Origin: JBAYIE01 sp041665785
Lineage (GTDB): Bacteria; Bacteroidota; Bacteroidia; UKL13-3
Assembly (NCBI GenBank): GCA_041665785.1
Contig: JBAYIE010000021.1
Span: forward strand, 9,626-73,625
Length of the DNA: 64,000 bases
Reading direction: 5' to 3'
The notes beneath the pieces were generated by a model, which saw only the letters and a program-made list of their open reading frames with translations, did not search any database and was not told the DNA's origin. The translations under genes and the position numbers were made by a program. Shown here one piece after another: positions 34,140 to 43,676 of this stretch; the first letter of the stretch is position 1; every line of letters starts with the position of its first letter.

Positions 34140-35335
34140 GCAGGTTGTTCTTCCGTAATTTTATTTGACTGAGATTCCAGGTCTTCGTTTGGTTCATCCA
34201 GTTCAACATATCGGCTTACACTCATTATTACTCCGAACGCAACTGATGTGAGCAAAATGGAAGTTCCTCCTTTACTAATCAATGGAAGAGTTAATCCCGT
34301 TACCGGGAAAAAGTTTACTGCAACAGCCATATTAATCAGAGCCTGCAATACCAGCGAGAAACTCAAACCAACGGCAATTAATGCACCAAAGGCTTTCGGA
34401 CTTTTCAGTACCATACGCATTGCCCGATAAAGAAAAAACATATACAACATCAACATGAGGATTGCTCCGATCAGTCCATACTCTTCTGCAATGATGGCAT
34501 AAATAAAATCCGAATAGGCCTCCGGTAAAAAGTTTCTTTCCGTACTATTTCCCGGGAATTTCCCTACGATACCACCTGTAGCAATGGCTATTTTAGCATG
34601 ATCATTTTGATAGGATTTATCCGAATCTATTTCTTGTTTGCCAAACGATTCTATACGGTGTTTCCAGGTGAGCAACCTACCTGTTCCGTGCAAGGATTTT
34701 TCTGGCATTGCAAACAACAACAGAAAAAGCAGCAACCCAACAACCGAAACTGTACCGCCAATCAACGCTAAGTGTTTTATTTTTACCCTGCCGATAAAGA
34801 GGATCAGCATACAAGTAGCAAACAGTACCAGCGCGGTCGAAAGATTTTCAGGTGCAATCAGCATACAGATTGCGGTAATATGACCCAGAATAGGAAGAAA
34901 GGATTTTTTGAAATCATCGATCGTATCTTGTTTACGAGCTAATTCGCGTGTAACAAACATAATGATGGCCAGTTTGGCAACATCAGAAGCCTGAAAAGTT
35001 ATGCCAAGAATATTTACCCATCGGCGGGCTCCATTAATTTCGATACCGTAGATGAGGGTATAAATCAGAAGCGGGTAGGTGATCCACAACAGCAATTTTG
35101 AGATACCAATGAAATACTTGTAATGAATGGAATGAATAAACAGCATAACCAACACACCTGCAATCAATAGTCCTCCCTGCTGCAACAGATACAGTTCGAC
35201 GCGACCACCGTTTTTAGCATACGCCAAAGCTCCGGTTGAACTGTATACAGCCAACAACCCCCAAAAGGAGAGGATAAATATGATCCCCCACATAAACAGG
35301 TCACCGCGTGGTTTTATTTTTTGCCAGGTATCCAT
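34136..35335 (-). CDS. ftsW: SEDS peptidoglycan polymerase FtsW
   Basis: Polytopic SEDS-family glycosyltransferase that polymerises lipid II at the septum together with its class B penicillin-binding protein. About ten membrane helices are visible in 399 residues. The family segments NGARRWVNILGITFQASDVAKL near residue 105 and LPEAYSDFIYAIIAEEYGL near residue 275 are present, with the C-terminal LPLISKGGTSIL signature near residue 365. An acidic C-terminal tail is cytoplasmic. Its place between murD and murG supports FtsW rather than RodA. Confidence 0.94.
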   Translation of the reverse strand: MDTWQKIKPRGDLFMWGIIFILSFWGLLAVYSSTGALAYAKNGGRVELYLLQQGGLLIAGVLVMLFIHSIHYKYFIGISKLLLWITYPLLIYTLIYGIEINGARRWVNILGITFQASDVAKLAIIMFVTRELARKQDTIDDFKKSFLPILGHITAICMLIAPENLSTALVLFATCMLILFIGRVKIKHLALIGGTVSVVGLLLFLLLFAMPEKSLHGTGRLLTWKHRIESFGKQEIDSDKSYQNDHAKIAIATGGIVGKFPGNSTERNFLPEAYSDFIYAIIAEEYGLIGAILMLMLYMFFLYRAMRMVLKSPKAFGALIAVGLSFSLVLQALINMAVAVNFFPVTGLTLPLISKGGTSILLTSVAFGVIMSVSRYVELDEPNEDLESQSNKITEEQPA

Positions 35336-35343
35336 TTCCTGTA

Positions 35344-36690
35344 TTACAATTCTTTTACTGCTTTCTTAAACTGGCGACCACGGTCTTCGTAATTTTTAAA
35401 TAAATCAAAAGAAGCGCAGGCCGGAGACAGCAGTACTGCTTCACCAATTCTACTTAGTTTTTTTGCAACATGTACCGCTTCATTCATGGAGGTGGTATTG
35501 ACGATCATATCCACTTCGCTTCCGAATGCTTCATGCAGTTTACGATTGTCTAATCCCAGACAAACAATGATGCGGACTTTTTCCTTCACCAGTTCTTTCA
35601 GGGTTGAATAATCGTTGCCTTTATCAACACCACCGGCAATCCAGATGGTAGGTTTGTCCATGCTTTCCAGGGCATACCAGGCTGAATTTACATTGGTTGC
35701 TTTTGAATCATTGATGAATTCAACCCCGCCAATGGTGAGAACCGGTTCGAGGCGGTGTTCAACATTCTGGAAACTCATCAGGCTTTCGCGAATGGTTTCC
35801 TTGCGGATGTTGAGTACCTGGCCAATGATGGCCGCGGCCATAGAATTGTAACCGTTGTGACGGCCACGTAATGAAAGTTCGTTGGTATGCATGTTAAAAG
35901 GATTATGGGTTTCTGTGTTGAGGTCGACGGTGAGCATTCCGTCGGTAATAAAGGCACCGGGTTTTACCGGTGTGCCGAAAGAGAAAGGATACGATGTAGC
36001 TGAAACGGGATGTTTGGCTAAATGCTGAACGATGATTTCATCGTCGATACAATAAATAAAAATATCGTTGCTGTTTTGATTGCGCGTTATGCTGAATTTG
36101 GAATCGATGTACAATTGCATATTGTATGCATAGCGGTCGAGATGATCGGGTGTGATATTGAGCAAAACGGCAATGTCTGCTTTGAAGCCAAACATATCGT
36201 CGAGTTGAAAGCTACTCAACTCCAATACGTAATAATCGAAATTCCCATGCGCAACAAGACGTGCAAAGCTCTTTCCGATGTTTCCGCCTACCGCAACATT
36301 CAAACCCGCTTTATTCAATAAATAATAAACAAGAGATGTGGTAGTAGTTTTCCCATTGGTTCCGGTAATGGCAATGATTTTGGATCCGGTATAGCGGGAG
36401 GCAAATTCAATTTCAGAAATCACCGGAATATTTTTGGCAGCAGCCTGTTGAACTATTTCAGCAGTAGCCGGGATACCCGGACTCTTGATGATTTCACCGG
36501 CATTCAGAATTTTTTCCGGAGTATGTACTTGCTCTTCAAATGCAATTTGATGTTCAAGGAGCTCACTTTTATACGTATCAGGGATCTGACTAAGATCGCT
36601 TACAAATACATCGAAGCCCTGTTGCTTGGCCAGTATAGCCGCACCTGTGCCGCTTTCTCCACTTCCTAATATGACCAGTCGATTTTGCAT
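35344..36690 (-). CDS. murD: UDP-N-acetylmuramoyl-L-alanine-D-glutamate ligase
   Basis: Adds D-glutamate to UDP-MurNAc-L-Ala. The N-terminal Rossmann segment is LVILGSGESGTGAAILAKQQ (residues 4-23). The ATP-binding P-loop is AITGTNGKTTTTSL near residue 110, and the C-terminal ligase domain contains DSKATNVNSAW near residue 310, a MurD hallmark. It is 448 residues. It lies 6 nt after mraY and 8 nt before ftsW. Confidence 0.96.
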   Translation of the reverse strand: MQNRLVILGSGESGTGAAILAKQQGFDVFVSDLSQIPDTYKSELLEHQIAFEEQVHTPEKILNAGEIIKSPGIPATAEIVQQAAAKNIPVISEIEFASRYTGSKIIAITGTNGKTTTTSLVYYLLNKAGLNVAVGGNIGKSFARLVAHGNFDYYVLELSSFQLDDMFGFKADIAVLLNITPDHLDRYAYNMQLYIDSKFSITRNQNSNDIFIYCIDDEIIVQHLAKHPVSATSYPFSFGTPVKPGAFITDGMLTVDLNTETHNPFNMHTNELSLRGRHNGYNSMAAAIIGQVLNIRKETIRESLMSFQNVEHRLEPVLTIGGVEFINDSKATNVNSAWYALESMDKPTIWIAGGVDKGNDYSTLKELVKEKVRIIVCLGLDNRKLHEAFGSEVDMIVNTTSMNEAVHVAKKLSRIGEAVLLSPACASFDLFKNYEDRGRQFKKAVKEL

Positions 36691-36696
36691 TATCGT

Positions 36697-37965
36697 TTAT
36701 CTGATCTTGAGTGTTAGGATGGTAATGATGGCCAGCATAATACCAATAATCCAGAAACGGGTTACGATTTTGGATTCGTGGTAACCACCCTTTTGATAAT
36801 GATGATGTAAAGGTGCTATGCGGAACAACCGATGTTCACGTGCATATTCTATTCCGTGTTTACGTTTTTGGTATTTAAAATAGTAGACCTGTAAAATAAC
36901 GGATACATTTTCGATGAGGAAGATGCCGCACAGAATAGGAATCAATAATTCTTTGCGTACCATCAGAGCAAATGTGGCCAGGATTCCACCCAATGCCAGA
37001 CTACCGGTGTCGCCCATGAATACCTGAGCCGGGTAAGCATTGTACCAGAGAAAACCAACACATGCTCCAACAAATGCAGCAGCAAAAACCATCATTTCAC
37101 CCAGGTTGGGGATATACATGATGTCGAGGTAGTTGGCAAAAAGAATGTTACCTGATATGTAGGCAAATAAACCTAAGGTGACTCCGATGATAGCCGATGT
37201 TCCAGCAGCAAGACCATCGATGCCATCAGTAATGTTTGCACCATTGGATACAGCGGTGATAATAAATATTACAATGATGAGATAGATCCAATAATTATAA
37301 TCCTTGTACCCCTCGCCCATGAATTTCAGCAGATCGGCATAATCCAGTTCGGTTTGCTTGAAAAAGGGAATGGTTGTCGATGTGGAATGCACATCACGCG
37401 CCAGCAAGTCCTGATTGTCTATATGTGTTGGTTGTAAATTATTTTCTTTAATGAAGGACTCTGTAACTTCTCCCGGTTTATAAAATTCTCGGGTCTTTAC
37501 ATTTTCATTGTAGTATAAGGTTGTGGCAACAATAACTCCCAGTCCGATTTGACCGAGTATTTTAAATCTGCCTGCTAGTCCTTCTTTATTTTTCCGGAAT
37601 ACTTTAATAAAATCATCGATATAGCCGATTATACCCAACCATACTGTTGAAAGCAAAATCAGGAGGATGTATACATTTTCGAGACGGGCAAATAATAAGG
37701 TAGGAATCAGAATGGCACCAATAATGATCAGGCCTCCCATGGTGGGAGTTCCTTGTTTTTGTTTCTCTCCTTCCAGGCCCAAATTGCGAACGGTTTCCCC
37801 GATTTGTAGTTTTTTCAGCCAACCGATCAGGTTTTTTCCATAAATCATGGAGATGGTCAATGAAAGAATAATTGCCAGTGCTGCACGGAAGGAGATGTAT
37901 TGAAACATTCCTGCTCCCGGAAGATCGAATCGTTGATCGAGATAATTAAACAAGTAGTATAGCAT
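36697..37965 (-). CDS. mraY: Phospho-MurNAc-pentapeptide transferase MraY
   Basis: Integral membrane enzyme that moves phospho-MurNAc-pentapeptide from UDP to undecaprenyl phosphate, forming lipid I. It has about ten membrane helices. Active-site aspartates lie in GYIDDFIKV near residue 115, NITDGIDGLAAG near residue 245 and MGDTGSLALGG near residue 315, and the histidine motif PLHHHYQKGG is near residue 385. At 422 residues it is longer than E. coli MraY (360). The extra stretch is a loop at about residues 155-220, a common feature of Bacteroidota MraY. Confidence 0.96.
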   Translation of the reverse strand: MLYYLFNYLDQRFDLPGAGMFQYISFRAALAIILSLTISMIYGKNLIGWLKKLQIGETVRNLGLEGEKQKQGTPTMGGLIIIGAILIPTLLFARLENVYILLILLSTVWLGIIGYIDDFIKVFRKNKEGLAGRFKILGQIGLGVIVATTLYYNENVKTREFYKPGEVTESFIKENNLQPTHIDNQDLLARDVHSTSTTIPFFKQTELDYADLLKFMGEGYKDYNYWIYLIIVIFIITAVSNGANITDGIDGLAAGTSAIIGVTLGLFAYISGNILFANYLDIMYIPNLGEMMVFAAAFVGACVGFLWYNAYPAQVFMGDTGSLALGGILATFALMVRKELLIPILCGIFLIENVSVILQVYYFKYQKRKHGIEYAREHRLFRIAPLHHHYQKGGYHESKIVTRFWIIGIMLAIITILTLKIR

Positions 37966-37968
37966 GGT

Positions 37969-39426
37969 TTATTTTTCCAATAGGTTGAACATTTCCATCA
38001 ATATTTTTTTATCGTCGAAGGGCTGTTTCACTCCTGCGATTTCCTGGTAGTCTTCATGACCCTTACCCGCCAAAAGAATGATATCTCCTTTGCTGGCAGA
38101 ACTTACAGCAGCTTTAATGGCTTCTTTACGATCAGTAATGCGTAAGGTTTTTTTGTAGTGAAGCGGTTTAACACCCTGTTGCATTTCATTGAGAATTTCT
38201 TCCGGATTCTCGTTACGCGGATTGTCCGAAGTGAATATTACACGGGTACTTAAGGTAGAAGCTATATCCGCCATAACCGGCCGCTTGGCTGCATCCCGGT
38301 TGCCTCCGCAACCCACAATAGTTATTACATCTTCGTTGCGCGTACGAATTTCGTTGATGGTTTCCAGTACATTTTTCAAGGCATCAGGGGTATGCGCGTA
38401 ATCAATGATTCCGGTAATACCTCCATTGGAGCGAATGGTTTCAAAACGCCCTCTGGCACTTTCAAGCCGGCTGAGTGTAGTTATAATTTCGTGTTTACTT
38501 TTGCCAAGTAAGAAAGCTGTGCTGTATACGGCCAGCAGATTGTATGCATTAAAAAATCCAACCAGACGGAACCAGGCTTCTTCACCATCGATATGGAGCA
38601 ACATGCCATTGAAATCGTTTTCGATGATGCGCGCTTTGAAATCAGCCATCGATTTCAATGCGTAGGTATAACGTGTTGCTTTGGTATTCTGCAACATCAC
38701 CATACCATTCTTATCGTCTTTGTTGGTTAATGCAAACGAATCGATATTCTGGTTGTCGAACAGTTGTTTTTTTGCCCGGATATAATTTTCAAATGTGAGG
38801 TGATAATCGAGGTGATCGTGTGTGATATTGTTAAAAACGGTACCTGCAAAATGCAATCCGGTAATGCGGTGTTGTTCGATAGCATGTGAGCTGGCTTCCA
38901 TGAAGCAGTATTCGCAACCTGCACTAACCATCTCTTCCAGCAACTCGTTGATGCGAATAGAATCCGGAGTAGTATGCGATGCAGGAATTACCGTTTCGTT
39001 GATCCGGTTCTCTACCGTAGAAAGCAACCCCGCTTTATGCCCCATGCTGAGAAACAAACGCTGCAACAAAGTGGCCACTGTAGTTTTTCCGTTTGTACCG
39101 GTAATGGCAACCAGTTTTAGTTGCCGGGAAGGATGCCCGTAAAATGCTGATGCAAAATGAGCCATCGCTTCCTGTGAATTTTTAACCCGGATATACACTA
39201 CAGCAGGATCCAGATGAGACGGCAGTTTTTCACAAACGATACCCATTGCTCCTTTGGATATGGCATCTGCAATAAAATTATGCCCGTCGATTTGTGTTCC
39301 CCGAATGGCAAAATACAGTGAACCTTCTCCAACCTGTCTTGAATCAAAAGTTAAATGCAGACAGGAAACCTGATCATTGCCGGTCACCTCTGTTTCGATA
39401 TGTTGTATTAATTCACGAATGATCAT
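37969..39426 (-). CDS. murE: UDP-MurNAc-L-Ala-D-Glu:meso-diaminopimelate ligase
   Basis: Adds the third residue of the stem peptide. The P-loop AITGTNGKTTVATLLQRL is near residue 110. The motif DNPR at about residues 401-404 is the known determinant for meso-diaminopimelate, in contrast to the D(D/N)P(N/A) of lysine-adding enzymes, so the wall should be of the meso-DAP type. The N-terminal domain includes SLYFAIRGTQIDGHNF. It is 485 residues, 1 nt after ftsI and 3 nt before mraY. Confidence 0.96.
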   Translation of the reverse strand: MIIRELIQHIETEVTGNDQVSCLHLTFDSRQVGEGSLYFAIRGTQIDGHNFIADAISKGAMGIVCEKLPSHLDPAVVYIRVKNSQEAMAHFASAFYGHPSRQLKLVAITGTNGKTTVATLLQRLFLSMGHKAGLLSTVENRINETVIPASHTTPDSIRINELLEEMVSAGCEYCFMEASSHAIEQHRITGLHFAGTVFNNITHDHLDYHLTFENYIRAKKQLFDNQNIDSFALTNKDDKNGMVMLQNTKATRYTYALKSMADFKARIIENDFNGMLLHIDGEEAWFRLVGFFNAYNLLAVYSTAFLLGKSKHEIITTLSRLESARGRFETIRSNGGITGIIDYAHTPDALKNVLETINEIRTRNEDVITIVGCGGNRDAAKRPVMADIASTLSTRVIFTSDNPRNENPEEILNEMQQGVKPLHYKKTLRITDRKEAIKAAVSSASKGDIILLAGKGHEDYQEIAGVKQPFDDKKILMEMFNLLEK

Positions 39427-39427
39427 T

Positions 39428-41569
39428 TTATCCGAGTTGAAGGGTTACTACCATTCCTTTAGAAACAATTTGTCCGGCATTTATTGATTGTGATTTAACT
39501 TTTCCGGCACCATTGATTTTTACTTTCAATCCACGATTTTCCAACAGGTACAATGCATCGCGCAAACCCATGCCTTTAACATCCGGCATTTGTAGTTTTT
39601 GATGCGTGTATGATTTCAACATCACAAAATTGCCTGCAGTACTTCCGGTTGCCCATTCACTTCCGAATTCTTCGAGCGAATCAGTATTCCCGTGAGTTGA
39701 AATTTGAATGCGGTTTAAAATAACACTCAGGTCTTCGCGATTTCCAACAGTCAGATGTGGAATCTTCAGAGTTCCCGGTTGAACAGTAAAGCGTAATTCA
39801 GGATGCAACGATGTACTGTTGGCATAAACTTTATCAGCAATTTCTTTGAATACCGGACCTGCAACAGCGGAACCATAATACACCCCTTTTGATGGTGCAT
39901 TAACCATGACCATACAGGTATATTTTGGATTATCGGCCGGGAAGAAGCCGCAGAAGGATGAACGGTAAACTTTGTTCTTATATCCCAACCGGCCATCTGC
40001 AACCAGAGCAGTTCCGGTTTTACCCGCCACTGTATAATTCGGATTTTTAAGATTATTGCCCGTACCATGTTCAACCACACCTTTGAGTGCGGTGTATAAA
40101 TCTTTCAGGGTTGAAGGTTTGCAAACTTGCTCCACCATGGTCACTGTTTGAAATTGCTTTACCGGCTTCCCGGTCTTTAATATTTCTTTTACCAGCAGCG
40201 GTTTTACCATTTTCCCTTTGTTAGCAATAGCATTGTAAATGGTAGCAACCTGTAACGGTGTAACTTTAATTTCGTAACCAATCGACGACCAGGGTAGTGT
40301 GGTGCCATACCAGTCTTTATCACCTGGTTTTTTGATATGTGGTTTTCCTTCACCGGATAATTGAAAACCAATCGGACGCGTTAGTTTTAACCGATCCAGG
40401 TAGTTATAGAATTGCGTTGGATTATCTTTATAAGCTTCGTATACAGCTTTGGATATGGCTACATTAGACGATAATTCAAAAGCCTCTTTTAAGCTTACAA
40501 TACCATGTCCTCCACGTTCCGAGTCAAACATCGTTGCTCTTGCGAAATATTTCTTTTCTCCCTTTTCAGTATCATAACGATCTTCGAGCGACGCCTTACC
40601 ATCTTCCAGGAGAGCCATTAAGGAAATGAGTTTGAATGTAGAACCTGGTTCCAGGCTTTCTCCCACCGCGTAATTAAATTTCTCGGTATAGTTGCCTTCG
40701 CTCACTCGGGTTAAATTGGCTAACGCTTTAATTTCACCGGTACTTACTTCCATCAGAATGGCTGTTCCCCATTCGGCATCATTCAGAATCAGTGTTCGCA
40801 TCAAAGCATATTCTGCAACATCCTGCAGATTTACATCAATGGTGGTTTGAATATCCAAACCGTTACGTGCTTCAATTTGAATGTCTTCGTCGTTTACCGG
40901 AATCCAGGTGCCACCGGCAATGCGTTGCATCACCCGTTTACCGGGTTTGCCAGAAAGTTCTTTGTTAAAAGCACCTTCAATCCCTACAGGTGCAATACCT
41001 TTTACAGAATAACCGATCGTACGTTCAGCCAGAAAATCAAAAGGTTTTTCGCGCCGGTTTTTTTCCTCAATGGTGAGACCGCCTTTGTATTTTCCCAAAC
41101 GGAAAATCGGGAAGTTCTTCACTTGTTTCATTTCAGGATAGCTCACCTTTCGTTTGAGGAGGTAATACCGATCACCCCGTTTGCGTACGCCTTTTAATAT
41201 GCGTTTGTAGTCTTCTTTACTGCGATCCGAAAAAATTTTGTTCAGGCAAAAGGCCAGAGAATCGACCTGATTTTCAAACAAATCATCTTCACGAAATCCG
41301 GGCGATTTTCCATCCAGCCGTAAGTCATAAATTGGTAGAGACGTAGCGAGCAAACTACCATCGCTTGAAAATATATTTCCCCTCGAAGGTTCAATGGTTT
41401 GTACTGAAGTGCTCAGGTCATCCGCCAGTGCACGCCATTTTTTCCCTTCTTTAAATTGAATGCGGAACAAATAGACAATGATTACCGCAGCCAGTGCGCA
41501 CATAAGTGCATAGGCCGTATAGGTACGGATAAGAATAACCTTTTTTATATTAACCTGATTATTCGCCAC
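39428..41569 (-). CDS. ftsI: Class B penicillin-binding protein (FtsI) with PASTA domain
   Basis: Septal transpeptidase that cross-links peptidoglycan. It has one N-terminal membrane helix (YTAYALMCALAAVIIVYLF), a dimerisation domain, and a transpeptidase domain with the active-site motif STFK near residue 312, SSN near 365 and KTGT near 515. The last 60 or so residues form a PASTA domain (MPDVKGMGLRDALYLLENRG). The length, 713 residues, and PASTA tail are usual for Bacteroidota but differ from E. coli FtsI (588, no PASTA). It overlaps ftsL by 11 bp. Confidence 0.95.
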   Translation of the reverse strand: MANNQVNIKKVILIRTYTAYALMCALAAVIIVYLFRIQFKEGKKWRALADDLSTSVQTIEPSRGNIFSSDGSLLATSLPIYDLRLDGKSPGFREDDLFENQVDSLAFCLNKIFSDRSKEDYKRILKGVRKRGDRYYLLKRKVSYPEMKQVKNFPIFRLGKYKGGLTIEEKNRREKPFDFLAERTIGYSVKGIAPVGIEGAFNKELSGKPGKRVMQRIAGGTWIPVNDEDIQIEARNGLDIQTTIDVNLQDVAEYALMRTLILNDAEWGTAILMEVSTGEIKALANLTRVSEGNYTEKFNYAVGESLEPGSTFKLISLMALLEDGKASLEDRYDTEKGEKKYFARATMFDSERGGHGIVSLKEAFELSSNVAISKAVYEAYKDNPTQFYNYLDRLKLTRPIGFQLSGEGKPHIKKPGDKDWYGTTLPWSSIGYEIKVTPLQVATIYNAIANKGKMVKPLLVKEILKTGKPVKQFQTVTMVEQVCKPSTLKDLYTALKGVVEHGTGNNLKNPNYTVAGKTGTALVADGRLGYKNKVYRSSFCGFFPADNPKYTCMVMVNAPSKGVYYGSAVAGPVFKEIADKVYANSTSLHPELRFTVQPGTLKIPHLTVGNREDLSVILNRIQISTHGNTDSLEEFGSEWATGSTAGNFVMLKSYTHQKLQMPDVKGMGLRDALYLLENRGLKVKINGAGKVKSQSINAGQIVSKGMVVTLQLG

Positions 41570-41948
41570 TGGTAATTTTAATCGGAGGGGTGGTTAATTC
41601 TTTTATTCCGAGCGTATCCAATTTGGCTGCCACATTGGATTGTTTACTTTGGCTCATCAATTCACTGAGAATACTGATGTATTCGGAGCGCAACTCTTTT
41701 ATTTCTTTGTTCAGCTGATCGGTATGGCGTACGATACGTTCGTTGTAATGAACATTCCAGATATGGATCAACAACAACAACACGATAAATAAGGCAAACG
41801 GAATTTGTTTCAACATCCATTCGTTTGAAATATTGAAATCAAAGTCGGCTACCTTACGAAACGTATTGGTCAGACGCGATGGCGCTTTTGGAGTTGCTTC
41901 CACCGGTTCTTCCAGTTCTTCCCGTTGTATGATAATTTTATTCGCCAT
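41559..41948 (-). CDS. ftsL: FtsL-like divisome protein
   Basis: A small bitopic membrane protein of 129 residues. A cytoplasmic N-terminus is followed by one membrane helix (QIPFALFIVLLLLIHIWNVHY, about residues 56-76). A short coiled coil (ERIVRHTDQLNKEIKELRSE) then lies in the periplasm, which is the topology of FtsL, the partner of FtsQ, FtsW and FtsI. Primary sequence is poorly conserved, so the name relies on topology and on the position between rsmH and ftsI. The frame extends upstream into rsmH, but ATG 41948 lies 4 nt after the rsmH stop and is the sensible start. Confidence 0.82.
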   Translation of the reverse strand: MANKIIIQREELEEPVEATPKAPSRLTNTFRKVADFDFNISNEWMLKQIPFALFIVLLLLIHIWNVHYNERIVRHTDQLNKEIKELRSEYISILSELMSQSKQSNVAAKLDTLGIKELTTPPIKITSGE

Positions 41949-41952
41949 GGAT

Positions 41953-42873
41953 TCAGTTCGGGGAATTTTCTTTTCTTCGGGTTGCAATTCTGAGTTTGGC
42001 GCTGCGTCCACGGTTGTTGGATTCCAGTTCAACATCACCGGCAACGGTTGTTTTGCCAATGGGATCAAAGGGGCGCAGAATATTTCCGTAAAAATCTTTT
42101 TGGGTTACACCTTCCAGATTTCCCGTTTGCATAAAGTTTTTAACCAATCGGTCTTCCAGCGAGTGATAGCTCATCACAACCAACCGACCTTCAGCTTTGA
42201 AGAGATCAGGTGTTTGTAATAACAATTGCTTTAATACATCGATTTCATGATTCACTTCAATGCGTAAAGCCTGAAACACCTGCGCGTAGAATTTGTAATC
42301 CTTGAATTTAGGAGCAAACTTTCCGATGGCCTGTTTAAGTTCACCAACTGTTTTTATAGGCTGTGCGTTTCTGGAAATAACAATGGCTTTTGCAAGCTGA
42401 CGTGAATTCTTCAATTCACCGAAGAGGTAAAATATATCGGCCAGGCGCGACTCATTGTAAGTATTTAAAACAGATGCCGCTGATATTTCCTGTGTGCGAT
42501 TCATGCGCATATCCAGTTCAGCTTCGTCGAAACGAAATGAGAATCCCCTTTCATCGATATCAAACTGATGCGATGAAACACCCAGATCTGCCAGCAGTCC
42601 ATCAACCGGAACCAATCCCTGGTATTGAAGATGATTGCTGAGAAAGCGAAAATTCTGATCGATAAAAATGAGACGTTTATCAGCTGGTAAGTTTTTACGG
42701 GCATCTTCGTCCTGATCAAAAGCAACCAGTTTGCCTTTTGCACTCAGGCGCTCAAGTATGGCTCTGGAATGGCCACCCCCTCCAAAAGTAACATCGACGT
42801 AAATACCATCCGGGTTAATGTTCAGTCCATCCAGACATTCCTGCAACATTACCGGCACATGGTACTCAGCCAT
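41953..42873 (-). CDS. rsmH: 16S rRNA (cytosine1402-N4)-methyltransferase
   Basis: Methylates N4 of C1402 in 16S rRNA. The N-terminus YHVPVMLQECLDGL is typical, and the SAM-binding motif DVTFGGGGHSRAIL lies near residues 28-41. The conserved segments LADLGVSSHQFD near residue 95 and MSYHSLEDRLVKNFM near residue 235 are also present. At 306 residues it is the usual length. It overlaps mraZ by 8 bp and stands second in the dcw operon, its conserved place across bacteria. Confidence 0.96.
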   Translation of the reverse strand: MAEYHVPVMLQECLDGLNINPDGIYVDVTFGGGGHSRAILERLSAKGKLVAFDQDEDARKNLPADKRLIFIDQNFRFLSNHLQYQGLVPVDGLLADLGVSSHQFDIDERGFSFRFDEAELDMRMNRTQEISAASVLNTYNESRLADIFYLFGELKNSRQLAKAIVISRNAQPIKTVGELKQAIGKFAPKFKDYKFYAQVFQALRIEVNHEIDVLKQLLLQTPDLFKAEGRLVVMSYHSLEDRLVKNFMQTGNLEGVTQKDFYGNILRPFDPIGKTTVAGDVELESNNRGRSAKLRIATRRKENSPN

Positions 42874-43330
42874 CGCTTCTCCTTTCCTTGTGGGTCATTA
42901 CATCCTCTGCCAGTGCCGAGAAATCAGCAGGCTCTTCGCGTAACATTTTTTCATACGCCGCTTTACTCCAGAGTTCTATTTTATTGCCATAAGCAAGCAA
43001 CATTACATCTGTTTTTATTCCGGCGTATTCGAGCTGAGGTTTTGGGATCAGAATGCGGGATGCTGCATCCATCGTTAACTGACTTGCACCACGTAAAAAA
43101 TAACGTTTAAACTCCCGCTCTTTTTTGATGTAATCGCTGAGTTTATTGATTTCTGTGGCAATCAGGTTCCATTCATTGGCGGGGTACAACACACAGCATT
43201 TCTCAAATCCGCGGTTAATAAACAGGTTGTTTTTAGCGGCTTTGGGAAACTGTTTTTTTAACGCAGCCGGAATGATAAGCCTTCCTTTGGCGTCGAGTTT
43301 ACATTCATATTCACCGTGCAATTGAGCCAC
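42866..43330 (-). CDS. mraZ: Transcriptional regulator MraZ
   Basis: DNA-binding regulator of the dcw operon with two SpoVT/AbrB-type domains that form an oligomeric ring. The N-terminal repeat has GEYECKLDAKGRLIIPAALK near residues 5-24, and the second repeat has LTMDAASRILIPKPQLEYAG near residue 85. It is 154 residues long. It is the first gene of the operon, and three GTGG boxes with 10-bp spacing lie 41-64 bp upstream, consistent with autorepression. Confidence 0.95.
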   Translation of the reverse strand: MAQLHGEYECKLDAKGRLIIPAALKKQFPKAAKNNLFINRGFEKCCVLYPANEWNLIATEINKLSDYIKKEREFKRYFLRGASQLTMDAASRILIPKPQLEYAGIKTDVMLLAYGNKIELWSKAAYEKMLREEPADFSALAEDVMTHKERRSDG

Positions 43331-43351
43331 TTTTTTTGTCCTTTTCGAGTG

Positions 43352-43359
43352 CTAAAGTA
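43352..43359 (-). promoter_or_regulatory. Candidate -7 box of the dcw operon
   Basis: On the minus strand TACTTTAG is one base from TAnnTTTG and lies 21 nt before the mraZ ATG. Confidence 0.4.
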
Positions 43360-43370
43360 AAAACAAAAAT

Positions 43371-43394
43371 CCACTTTTCTCCACTTTCCCCCAC
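43371..43394 (-). promoter_or_regulatory. MraZ operator: three GTGG boxes with 10-bp period
   Basis: On the minus strand GTGGGGGAAA, GTGGAGAAAA and GTGGATTTTT follow each other head to tail with the GTGG units exactly 10 bp apart (their complements CCAC start at 43371, 43381 and 43391). Known MraZ operators are tandem TGGG-type repeats with about one helical turn spacing just upstream of mraZ. The boxes sit immediately upstream of the candidate -7 box, so bound MraZ would block polymerase. Confidence 0.75.
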
Positions 43395-43676
43395 AATGTG
43401 GAAAAGTTGTGTTCTTTTAGGATTTAAAATGGACTGAAACATTCAAGCCGGTTTAATACAAAAAGGCAGAAGAATTATACGCTGGAGGTGATGCTTTTAT
43501 GTCTGAGAATAGAATAGAATTGCAGAACATCAACAATGAGTTGCGGTGCATTGTATCTCAGTATTATTGAATGTCATTTTCAGAAGAGGAGGCTGATAAA
43601 CAATGAATATGCGCATTGGTTACATTTCAATGACGTAAAAATGACTGTAAATCCATTAATACTATCAGGTTAGGGG

